Shown in pieces: positions 1 to 5,799 of a stretch of DNA of 6,455 nt (the first letter of the stretch is position 1; the number at the start of each line of letters is the position of its first letter). The stretch is taken from assembly GCA_016550405.1 (NCBI GenBank), contig JABXGX010000204.1:1-6455 (forward strand), read 5' to 3'. The translations under genes were made by a program, and so were the position numbers. The notes beneath the pieces are model-generated. The model worked only from the letters and a program-made list of their open reading frames with translations. It was not told the DNA's origin and did no database searches. Source of the stretch: an archaeon. Its GTDB lineage: Archaea; Asgardarchaeota; Hermodarchaeia; Hermodarchaeales; Hermodarchaeaceae.

Positions 1-210
1 ATGAAAAAGTTCACTAACCGACGTACACCTAGCTTGGTTTCGACAATAAACGAATTTTTCATATTACTTACCCGAAGCCTTAAAAGCAAACTTAGAAGGA
101 CAATGACTGAAAGACACTTCCCAGGCGTCTTCCCATCTAATCTTTCATAATATTCTGACCGTTGGCACTTCCCAAAAACGAATCAAAAAGTCGCGACGGA
201 TGCTTCAAAT
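1..210. other. 5' region with no convincing gene
   Basis: Frame 1 is open from an ATG at position 1 to a TAA at 148-150 (49 codons, product starting MKKFTNRRTPS). The product is basic, matches no family I recognise, and has no visible ribosome binding site because the window begins there. It could be the end of an upstream gene or chance. It lies in the same frame as the next gene but is cut off by the TAA, and no start codon occurs between that stop and 211. The minus strand has only very short open frames. The stretch also carries three copies of CTTCCCA (117-123, 129-135, 168-174) and a TATA-like element. Confidence 0.4.
143..154 (+). promoter_or_regulatory. Possible TATA element for the DUF92 gene
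   Basis: TTTCATAATATT is the most TATA-like stretch upstream of the ATG at 211. Archaeal transcription usually starts about 25-27 bases downstream of the TATA centre, which would give a start near 175 and a leader of about 35 bases. There is no clear BRE. The ribosome binding site of the gene is also weak, only a GGA at 198-200. This is a composition-based guess. Confidence 0.25.
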
Positions 211-1161
211 ATGCTGCCACTGGACCTACTAAATATTGCTATTGCAGTAATAACCTTAGCAATCTTAGCCGTGTTTTCATATAAGAAGCGGATTGTCACC
301 AAATCTGGACTCATCGCCGCCTTTTTCCTTGGTATTGGCGTCTGGCTTCTCGCATCCTGGGCGTGGTTCTTCATTATGTTAATGTTCTTTTTAATCACCG
401 CCCAATTCACCCATTATAAATATAAAAAGAAACGAGCGCTGGGTGCTGCACAAGATAAAGCTGGTGCTCGCTCTTGGGTCAACGTGCTGGCCAATGGCAT
501 CCTTCCCCTAAGCTTTGTAATAATCGGATTTGTGTTAGTCTTATTCAGTGGTGGACAGGACGCCTATGGTCACGCAGAAGTCGGGTTTGGACCAATGATG
601 ATACCCTTTCCAGTTGTTGGTGTCACCTTTGCTGCATTTTTAGGCGCCTTAGCAACCCACACTGCAGATACTCTAGCTACAGAGATTGGTTTACTCAACC
701 CCACACCACCACGTCTTATTACAGAACCCTGGAAGACCGTTCCTGCCGGAACATCTGGTGGAGTCTCGTTAATGGGAGAACTCGCCACACTCCTAGGAAC
801 CTTAATCATTGGAGGTACAGCTGCTATTCTTGGTGCCTCCTTTTGGATCAACATTTTCGGTACAACCCTGATACCTGAATTGGTGAACTTTGCTCCGATT
901 ACAATGATCGTCGTAGCCCTGGTTGGCGGATTTGTTGGCTGTACGATTGATAGTATATTTGGAGCCACCATTCAGGGAATGTGGACATGTTGCGTCTGTG
1001 GAAAACAAACAGAGAAGAAAACACACTGTGGAGAAAAAGCCGATTACCTCCGAGGAAACCGCTTCTTTGATAACAATATGGTCAACCTCGTGTCTGGATT
1101 ACTTGGGGCGATTGCGGCCATTCTCTTATATCTAACACTCCTTAGCATTGGTATTGCATAG
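211..1161 (+). CDS. DUF92 family membrane protein (TMEM19/VTE6-like)
   Basis: A 316-residue integral membrane protein of the DUF92 family. Plant VTE6 of this family is a phytyl-phosphate kinase; archaeal members are mostly uncharacterised, so a polyprenyl-phosphate kinase role here is inference. Hydrophobic segments lie near residues 5-21, 33-65 (probably two), 95-113, 133-149, 190-209, 228-246 and 292-313. Family signatures are ADTLATEIG (152-160), the PPRLIT...PAGTSGGVSLMG stretch (166-189), GCTIDSIFGATIQ (243-255) and RFFDNNMVN (284-292). Between the last two is a Cys/His insert, C260-x2-C263 with H272-C273, a likely metal-binding loop. The last signature reads DNN where I expect DND from memory of the family. 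The ATG at 211 is the only usual start codon between the in-frame TAA at 148-150 and the first membrane segment. A geranylgeranyl reductase gene follows 110 bases downstream on the same strand. Confidence 0.9.
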   Translation: MLPLDLLNIAIAVITLAILAVFSYKKRIVTKSGLIAAFFLGIGVWLLASWAWFFIMLMFFLITAQFTHYKYKKKRALGAAQDKAGARSWVNVLANGILPLSFVIIGFVLVLFSGGQDAYGHAEVGFGPMMIPFPVVGVTFAAFLGALATHTADTLATEIGLLNPTPPRLITEPWKTVPAGTSGGVSLMGELATLLGTLIIGGTAAILGASFWINIFGTTLIPELVNFAPITMIVVALVGGFVGCTIDSIFGATIQGMWTCCVCGKQTEKKTHCGEKADYLRGNRFFDNNMVNLVSGLLGAIAAILLYLTLLSIGIA

Positions 1162-1176
1162 CCATTACAAAATGGC
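1161..1176 (+). other. Small hairpin directly after the DUF92 stop codon
   Basis: GCCATT (1161-1166) and AATGGC (1171-1176) form a perfect 6-bp stem around the loop ACAA, starting at the last base of the stop codon. No T-run follows, so it does not look like a classical terminator. It may only protect or pause the transcript end, or be chance. Confidence 0.3.
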
Positions 1177-1222
1177 AGCAAAACTTCACCCTTGAGCAAA
1201 CGCCTTTATTGAAAGGAGGGCA

Positions 1223-1232
1223 TTTCTATATC
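1223..1232 (+). promoter_or_regulatory. Possible TATA element for the geranylgeranyl reductase gene
   Basis: TTTCTATATC lies in the 110-base gap before the reductase gene. A start about 25-27 bases downstream would fall near 1253-1257, leaving a leader of roughly 15-20 bases. That leader would include GAGTGA (1260-1265), a weak ribosome binding site 6 bases before the ATG at 1272. The gap length supports a separate promoter, although read-through from the DUF92 gene is not excluded. Confidence 0.35.
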
Positions 1233-1271
1233 AGAATAATATGACGTGGAATGCCTGCTGAGTGAAGTGCT

Positions 1272-2507
1272 ATGAGGGCGCGACAACCTGATTATGATGT
1301 CATCATCGTTGGAGCTGGTCCAGCCGGAGCAACAGCCGCGAAATCTCTTCTTGACCAACGCTCCCAAACCCAAGTCCTTCTATTGGATAAAGCTCCTCGA
1401 TTGCCTCGCAAGAAACCCTGTGGTGGATACATTAGTGCAGAAATTTTTGACCATTTTCCTTACCTGAAAGGAAATGATGGCTATTTTGTAGAAAGTGAGA
1501 GTTATCTTGGCATTCTTCACTCACCAGATCTTCGATACCAAGTGAGTGGGCGAACCCGGATGTTAGGAGTGCTCCGAGAAACCTTTGATGCCTACCTCAT
1601 CGGATTAGCGCAACAAGCGGGTGCGCAAATAGGAATGCGAAGTCGCGTTATTGACGTGAAACCAAATTCTAATCAAGTTCGAGTTGAGATTGAGGATGGA
1701 CGACAACTTACAGCGAAATGTGTTGTCGGTGCAGACGGTGCAGCGAGCCTTGTTGCTCGACGAAGTGGCTTGCATCAAGGTTGGCAGCCCAATGAGGTTT
1801 GTCGGACGATTGTGAAAGAATTCCCTGTGCAACCTGAGTATATCCTAGACCAGTATGGTGCAGATCGTCCAATTCACCTTCTCTTGAAATTTAATGGCAT
1901 CCCTGGATATGCTTGGGTGTTCCCGAAGGCGTATAGCATTAACGTGGGATTGGGGTGTTTTGCTGATTATCCAATTCGATTAGTTGACTATTTCAAAGTG
2001 CTAATTCGACTATTGAAGAAACGGGAGATGCTCCCTATTGATGCAACAATTAAGGGATTGGAAGCAGGAATCTGTCCAACTATAGGTCCGATTGCTAAGA
2101 CCCAGGGAAATCGAGTTCTTCTAGTAGGTGATGCGGCTGGTTTTGTATCCCCATCAACTGGTGCAGGGATCGTTCCGGGTATGCAAAGTGGACACCTTGC
2201 AGCGACAACCCTCGTTGAAGCCCTAACACATCAGCGATTTGATGATGCTTTTCTAAATAGATACCAGATACGATGGCAACAAGCTATTGGTCGGTTTGAA
2301 ACTGAACTACTGATTCAACGGGCTTTCCTCACACGATGGTGTAATCTCTTCATCCGAATAGGAGAACGTGACAAAAGAATGCGTAAATTTGTCACAAATA
2401 CACAGAGTACAGGTCCTAGTGGAGCATATGGCAGGGGAGTTAATGTATTTGAATTAATTATTCGCGTTGCTTGGGCGTTAATGAAAGGCCCCTTCGGTCA
2501 ACTCTAA
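1272..2507 (+). CDS. Geranylgeranyl reductase family FAD-dependent oxidoreductase
   Basis: A 411-residue flavoprotein of the geranylgeranyl reductase family. Archaeal members saturate the double bonds of geranylgeranyl chains in digeranylgeranylglycerophospholipids or free polyprenyl diphosphates, acting at the inner face of the membrane. An N-terminal Rossmann motif GAGPAG (14-19) binds FAD. KPCGG (48-52) contains the Cys conserved at the active site of characterised archaeal enzymes. VVGADGAASLVAR (151-163) is the second nucleotide-contact motif. GYAWVFPK (212-219) is typical of the substrate-cavity sheet, and VGDAAGF...GAGI (285-300) is the FAD-ribityl motif of the para-hydroxybenzoate hydroxylase fold. 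Length is normal for the family. The C-terminus is hydrophobic and amphipathic (FELIIRVAWALM), suiting membrane association. The ATG sits eight codons before the Rossmann strand. Family assignment is firm; the exact substrate (phospholipid, diphosphate or quinone-type side chain) cannot be read from sequence. Confidence 0.92.
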   Translation: MRARQPDYDVIIVGAGPAGATAAKSLLDQRSQTQVLLLDKAPRLPRKKPCGGYISAEIFDHFPYLKGNDGYFVESESYLGILHSPDLRYQVSGRTRMLGVLRETFDAYLIGLAQQAGAQIGMRSRVIDVKPNSNQVRVEIEDGRQLTAKCVVGADGAASLVARRSGLHQGWQPNEVCRTIVKEFPVQPEYILDQYGADRPIHLLLKFNGIPGYAWVFPKAYSINVGLGCFADYPIRLVDYFKVLIRLLKKREMLPIDATIKGLEAGICPTIGPIAKTQGNRVLLVGDAAGFVSPSTGAGIVPGMQSGHLAATTLVEALTHQRFDDAFLNRYQIRWQQAIGRFETELLIQRAFLTRWCNLFIRIGERDKRMRKFVTNTQSTGPSGAYGRGVNVFELIIRVAWALMKGPFGQL

Positions 2508-2530
2508 TTCATTACAGAATCAGATAAGAA

Positions 2531-2538
2531 TTTATAAC
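2531..2538 (+). promoter_or_regulatory. Possible TATA element before the small hypothetical gene
   Basis: TTTATAAC fits an archaeal TATA box. Its usual distance to the transcription start would place that start near 2560, almost at the GTG at 2564. The message would then be leaderless or nearly so, and the GGAG at 2551-2554 would lie outside it. If the gene is instead co-transcribed with the reductase, GGAG is the ribosome binding site. The two readings cannot be separated by sequence alone. Confidence 0.35.
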
Positions 2539-2563
2539 TTTAAAGCTGCAGGAGATTTGTCTG

Positions 2564-2974
2564 GTGGTACTTATGACGAAAAATATACCTGAGCTCTATT
2601 CAGCTATCGAAGACATTATCCCTCTCCTAGAAACACAAAAGGAAAAGTTTCAAGTCACCGAAGTTCTTAGTGAAAATCGATACGAATTCTTTGCAGTACC
2701 TCATTCTCTAACCGGTATTGGTGGAAGTCTGTTTCGAGGTGCCGAACGCATTTTCAAAGGCGATGTAGGAAAAGCACGGGACACCTATGATATTCCCGGT
2801 CCCCAAGTAGCTTCACGCCTACAAGAGGTCCATAGGAACCTGAAACAGGGCACCATAGCTCTTCGGAATTTCCAAAGTAAGTTTGATCCAAAGACTATTC
2901 AAGTTGAAGATTTGAAATTTAAAATCAAAGAAAAAATCAGTTTTATTGTCAACTTCATCCCACAGCCAGCCTAA
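2564..2974 (+). CDS. Hypothetical protein, small and soluble
   Basis: I do not recognise this protein of up to 136 residues. It has no membrane segment, signal peptide or cysteine. The N-terminal part reads as a short helix (IPELYSAIEDIIPLLETQ) followed by a probable beta strand (NRYEFFAVP), then a glycine-bearing turn (GIGGSLFRG). The C-terminal half is charged and probably helical (VASRLQEVHRNLKQG) and ends in hydrophobic ISFIVNFIPQPA. Two starts are possible: GTG at 2564, 9 bases after GGAG (2551-2554), or ATG at 2573, 18 bases after it, which would shorten the product by three residues. The spacing favours GTG. It lies 56 bases after the reductase gene on the same strand, so co-expression is possible, but no functional link is evident. 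Steady codon use and a clean stop before a terminator support a real gene. Confidence 0.75.
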   Translation: MVLMTKNIPELYSAIEDIIPLLETQKEKFQVTEVLSENRYEFFAVPHSLTGIGGSLFRGAERIFKGDVGKARDTYDIPGPQVASRLQEVHRNLKQGTIALRNFQSKFDPKTIQVEDLKFKIKEKISFIVNFIPQPA

Positions 2975-2980
2975 GAATAA

Positions 2981-3017
2981 CTCTTTTTATGTGGAATTGG
3001 CAACACGAAAAAAAGAG
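2981..3017. terminator. AT-rich bidirectional terminator between convergent genes
   Basis: CTCTTTTT (2981-2988) and AAAAAGAG (3010-3017) are perfect inverted repeats, with a further GTG/CAC pairing inside the loop. The plus strand carries T5 (2984-2988) just after the small gene's TAA. The minus strand carries T7 (3014-3008) downstream of the surface-protein stop. T-rich tracts drive archaeal termination, so the element could serve both converging genes. Confidence 0.6.
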
Positions 3018-3023
3018 AGATGG

Positions 3024-3046
3024 GAGTAGCAGAGTTTCTGCTACTC
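3024..3046 (-). terminator. Strong hairpin overlapping the surface-protein stop codon
   Basis: GAGTAGCAGA (3024-3033) and TCTGCTACTC (3037-3046) form a perfect 10-bp stem with a 3-base loop. On the minus strand one arm contains the last Glu codon and the TAG stop of the surface-protein gene (TAG at 3043-3041). Reading on in that direction, a pyrimidine-rich stretch and a T7 tract follow at 3014-3008, which gives a plausible terminator for the minus-strand gene. Confidence 0.6.
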
Positions 3047-5530
3047 GGATTTTCGGCGTCGGAGGAGCAAGTAGATTATTATCACGACTACAATGATGAT
3101 AACTAAGGCGATGAGGACGATTATTAGCAAGTCTGGTGGAATTGGTAATACTGGTGCATGCTCGTAGCTGATTGTGATCTGATAGAGGTGAACGCTTGCA
3201 TCGACATGAGTGGTGGTAATGTTGGCGGTCCATCGAAGATCATACCCGGGATAGGCGAATGTATGCTTTACTCCAGGCGTAACGGATTCCCAATGCAAAC
3301 CTCCGTCAGCTGAGAGTGCGAAGGTGATGCTTGTGCCGCCGGGAACATAGGCACCGAAGTTTAGCGTGGCATTACTGATGAGTTCAGGTGTATCGGATAC
3401 TTTGAGTGATCGAGAGATTGCGGTCCCTGTTTGATAAGTAGCCGCCGCACTTCTAAAGAGGTGCATGATGTAAAACGTAGTAGGCGACACAGCGTAGGCA
3501 TAGTTTCCGGAGACGGTAATTTGTGTCACATTCAACGCAGCTGGTTGTATGCCCATATAATGAATATAGTTAATATTCCGAGCATCAATGAGGGTCACAC
3601 CATCTGACATATTCGAACTAAGCATGTAAGGACCAAAGCCCCATGCTGCATAGGTGCGTTCACCATAGAGCCAGCTCGCTGGGGGTGGGAATGGATTATT
3701 GAAAGTAACAGCTGTTGGATTAGTGACATTCCATACGATGGGCCAATCTGTATCGGCGGTGTAGGCAACATCTCCATCGACATAAATGTCGTAGAAAGTA
3801 GCAGTTGTCCAAAACACATCACGTTGCATTGGTCCAGCTAGATTTGAGATGTCAAACACATAGAATGCATTGCCACCTATACCTAGGTCTACTACAGCGT
3901 AAAGAAGAGCGCCTTGAATTTCAATACCTGTAACATTACCGGCAATTCCTGCTATACCGACAGGTACTGGTGAAACGGGATTCGAGTAATTAAAGCCGTA
4001 TATGCCTCCCATTGAAGTAGACACCCAGACAATATCACCCATAGCTTCAATATCAATTGCCGTAGAACCACCCACCGCTGAGATTAGATTGGGATTGCCT
4101 GAATCACTGACATCAAATAAGTAGATTCCAGGAGCGTAATGATTAGTTAAATAGAGGTAGTGTCCTTCCAAGTCGAGTTTGCGGAAGAACGTGTTGACGA
4201 TGCGAGTGCGATTGAGAAGCACAGGATTGGCTGGGTCCTTGACATTGAAGATCATGAGACTGTCGTTTTCAGCAATATAGGCAGTGTTACCTTCAACAAT
4301 GATATCCTGATACCAGTAACCGCCGCTATAAGAGCTGACGATGGGAAGACTGGTTAATCCTAGACCTGTATTGTAGGTGTATAAACCGTCATCGGTGGCT
4401 ACAACAAGGATGCCGCCATACAGGTCAACATCCCAGGTGTAAGGTAATGTGATTTGGTCGACTAGTTGGGGATGATAAGGATGGTTAATGTCGATAATGG
4501 CTACTCCAGCAGCTCCATCGGCTACAAAGAGGGTGTCACCGGAAAGAGCCAACTGTCGAGCATACCCAGTAGTATTGATACTAGCTATGAGCGTGGGATT
4601 ATTAGGATCACTGACCTCGAAGAAATGGACACCAGCAGGGCCATCCGCCACAATGGCAAGGATCCCGTCGACATAGACATCTGTGGCGTTACCAGGAGTA
4701 TTGTAACTACCGAGCGTGGTTAATGCATACGGATTGGAGACGTTCACGATTGAAAGTCCTTGTTGGCCATTGGCGAGATAGGCAAAATGACCTTGAACAT
4801 CGACATCCTGTAATTCACTGAAGGGTAAGAGGTTAGGAATGTGAACGATGTTGCTAGGATCTTCGATATCGAAAATGTAGAATCCATGGGTCGCACTGGC
4901 ATCGAAGCAGGCTAAGTAGAGGAAGTGTCCTTGCACATCCATACCGGTTGGTAATCCTTCCATTGTAACGAAGCTGTCTATGATAATTGATCCAGATAGA
5001 TCGTAGGGGTTTGTTACATTGTAGACATAAAGATCTCCTGCACCATCAGGGATGCCTCCGAGACTGTCGCAACCTGCGTACAAGCTGTCACCATCAATAA
5101 ACATACTAAAGGCATGGGCAGGTGCACTTCGATTGCTGAAGTTCTCTAAGTTCGTGGGGTTTGTGAGATTCAGGATTCCAAGGCACGGAGTTCCAGATGT
5201 GGGTTTGTATCGGGAAAAATATGCTTTCCGTCCCTGAACATCTAAGGCTCGCACTGGTGCCGCTGTTGCAAAGTGGTCCAGTTGAGTGATTGTATAGTCA
5301 CGTCGACTCGTTACTAGGCCAGTTCCCCAACCTGGAGCGGTTGAACTTCCAGTATCTTCCAAGGTATTATTGGTGAAATCTTCAACATAATTGGTTATTC
5401 CCAGAGGAGCTAAGACTACTCGAGGAGCGGCTTGAAGTCCACTAGAATTAATTGCAACAATGTGTGCTGATGACAACAGCACAACTATTAGAGCTAACGC
5501 TAAAATTAGCTTAGAATTAGATTTTTTCAT
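3041..5530 (-). CDS. Secreted LVIVD-repeat beta-propeller surface protein with C-terminal membrane anchor
   Basis: An 829-residue exported protein. Residues 1-28 form a signal peptide (MKKSNSK, then a hydrophobic core LILALALIVVLLSS). From about 96 to 692 come roughly 14 units of about 40 residues. Each has a DVxG-type strand, a YLA/VAD strand and a closing xxFDVSDPxNP strand, as in LVIVD repeats (PF08309), which form beta-propellers. Clear examples include TDVYVDG...FFEVSDPNNP (283-312) and QDIIVEG...IFNVKDPANP (408-436). Residues about 703-790 form a beta-sandwich-like domain (LSADGGLHWESV). A membrane helix at 799-823 and an RRRKSE tail complete a type I topology, so the propellers face outward. 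Many N-x-S/T sequons suit a glycosylated archaeal surface protein. The ATG follows GGGAGG (5542-5537) by 6 bases. It is divergent from the NfeD-like gene. Fold and location are well supported; ligand and function are unknown, with no catalytic motif visible. Confidence 0.9.
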   Translation of the reverse strand: MKKSNSKLILALALIVVLLSSAHIVAINSSGLQAAPRVVLAPLGITNYVEDFTNNTLEDTGSSTAPGWGTGLVTSRRDYTITQLDHFATAAPVRALDVQGRKAYFSRYKPTSGTPCLGILNLTNPTNLENFSNRSAPAHAFSMFIDGDSLYAGCDSLGGIPDGAGDLYVYNVTNPYDLSGSIIIDSFVTMEGLPTGMDVQGHFLYLACFDASATHGFYIFDIEDPSNIVHIPNLLPFSELQDVDVQGHFAYLANGQQGLSIVNVSNPYALTTLGSYNTPGNATDVYVDGILAIVADGPAGVHFFEVSDPNNPTLIASINTTGYARQLALSGDTLFVADGAAGVAIIDINHPYHPQLVDQITLPYTWDVDLYGGILVVATDDGLYTYNTGLGLTSLPIVSSYSGGYWYQDIIVEGNTAYIAENDSLMIFNVKDPANPVLLNRTRIVNTFFRKLDLEGHYLYLTNHYAPGIYLFDVSDSGNPNLISAVGGSTAIDIEAMGDIVWVSTSMGGIYGFNYSNPVSPVPVGIAGIAGNVTGIEIQGALLYAVVDLGIGGNAFYVFDISNLAGPMQRDVFWTTATFYDIYVDGDVAYTADTDWPIVWNVTNPTAVTFNNPFPPPASWLYGERTYAAWGFGPYMLSSNMSDGVTLIDARNINYIHYMGIQPAALNVTQITVSGNYAYAVSPTTFYIMHLFRSAAATYQTGTAISRSLKVSDTPELISNATLNFGAYVPGGTSITFALSADGGLHWESVTPGVKHTFAYPGYDLRWTANITTTHVDASVHLYQITISYEHAPVLPIPPDLLIIVLIALVIIIVVVIIIYLLLRRRKSE

Positions 5531-5535
5531 TAAAT

Positions 5536-5549
5536 TCCTCCCAAGAGGA
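5536..5549 (-). promoter_or_regulatory. Ribosome binding site partly inside a small hairpin
   Basis: On the minus strand GGGAGG (5542-5537) is a strong Shine-Dalgarno sequence 6 bases before the surface-protein ATG. The flanking bases TCCTC (5549-5545) and GAGGA (5540-5536) can pair as a 5-bp stem around the loop TTGG, covering most of the site. The ribosome binding site is well supported; regulation by the hairpin is only a possibility. Confidence 0.55.
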
Positions 5550-5600
5550 GTACTCTTTACAGAATTGACATGGTTGTTAAAAAGCTATTTACGACCCAAA

Positions 5601-5610
5601 AATTAGATAT
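5601..5610 (-). promoter_or_regulatory. Possible TATA element for the surface-protein gene
   Basis: Read on the minus strand, CGAAAATCA (5620-5612) followed by CATATCTAAT (5610-5601) resembles a BRE plus TATA pair. Transcription would start near 5578, leaving a leader of about 50 bases before the ATG. A second candidate, TAAATAGC (minus strand, 5592-5585), lies closer to the gene. Neither is a strong consensus match. Confidence 0.3.
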
Positions 5611-5611
5611 G

Positions 5612-5636
5612 TGATTTTCGTTGAAACCGAAAATCA
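5612..5636. repeat. Perfect 9-bp inverted repeat, candidate operator
   Basis: TGATTTTCG (5612-5620) and CGAAAATCA (5628-5636) are exact reverse complements separated by TTGAAAC. The size and spacing suit a dimeric DNA-binding regulator. A second, overlapping dyad, CGTTGA (5619-5624) with TCAACG (5634-5639), shares part of the same bases. The site lies inside the divergent gap, about 80-110 bases upstream of the surface-protein ATG and next to its possible BRE/TATA. Confidence 0.5.
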
Positions 5637-5649
5637 ACGGTTCTTGACC

Positions 5650-5686
5650 GATTCAAAAGGATAGAAATGGATTTGAATCCTCAAAT
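5650..5686. repeat. Second cluster of overlapping inverted repeats
   Basis: GATTCAAA (5650-5657) pairs exactly with TTTGAATC (5672-5679). Within the same stretch GGATT (5669-5673) pairs with AATCC (5676-5680), and ATTTGA (5671-5676) pairs with TCAAAT (5681-5686). The arms overlap, so only one pairing can form at a time in single-stranded nucleic acid. As DNA they may be protein-binding half-sites. AT-rich sequence raises the chance of accidental dyads. Confidence 0.4.
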
Positions 5687-5724
5687 TTCACCAAATCACG
5701 TTAGAAAATAAACATCTCCATTAG

Positions 5725-5734
5725 TTTAATTAAT
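5725..5734 (+). promoter_or_regulatory. Possible TATA element for the NfeD-like gene
   Basis: TTTAATTAAT is the best TATA-like stretch upstream of the plus-strand gene at the window end. A transcription start about 25-27 bases on would be near 5756, leaving a leader of about 45 bases that includes the AGGTGA ribosome binding site at 5788-5793. Confidence 0.35.
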
Positions 5735-5787
5735 AACCTTAGTGTTCAAACAGAAACTTCTTTAGGTTGGATTTTCTAGCTCCACAT

Positions 5788-5793
5788 AGGTGA
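5788..5793 (+). promoter_or_regulatory. Ribosome binding site supporting a CTG start at 5800
   Basis: AGGTGA matches the anti-Shine-Dalgarno end of archaeal 16S rRNA. Its TGA is also the in-frame stop that bounds the reading frame upstream. The only start-like codon at suitable spacing (6 bases) in the coding frame is CTG at 5800. A GGGAG at 5795-5799 lies 13 bases before an out-of-frame ATG at 5813. Confidence 0.5.
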
Positions 5794-5799
5794 AGGGAG

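Noticed and set aside
474..878. Plus-strand open frame inside the DUF92 gene
   Set aside because: The product is rich in Trp, Cys, Arg and Ser, typical of an out-of-frame read, and has no ribosome site.
570..971. Minus-strand open frame opposite the DUF92 gene
   Set aside because: It lies wholly within a gene with clear family motifs, and its product is low-complexity with no recognisable domain. It is a shadow of the real gene's codon pattern.
1161..1176. Hairpin after the DUF92 stop as a terminator
   Set aside because: The 6-bp stem is not followed by a T-run on the plus strand, so it was listed only as a hairpin.
2955..3233. 92-codon minus-strand frame overlapping the 3' ends of the convergent genes
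   Set aside because: It overlaps the real surface-protein coding sequence and terminator in another frame. Its His/Cys/Arg/Ser-rich product has no family features.
4160..4723. Several plus-strand frames opposite the propeller gene
   Set aside because: They arise from the repetitive codons of the propeller units on the other strand. None has a ribosome site or recognisable domain.
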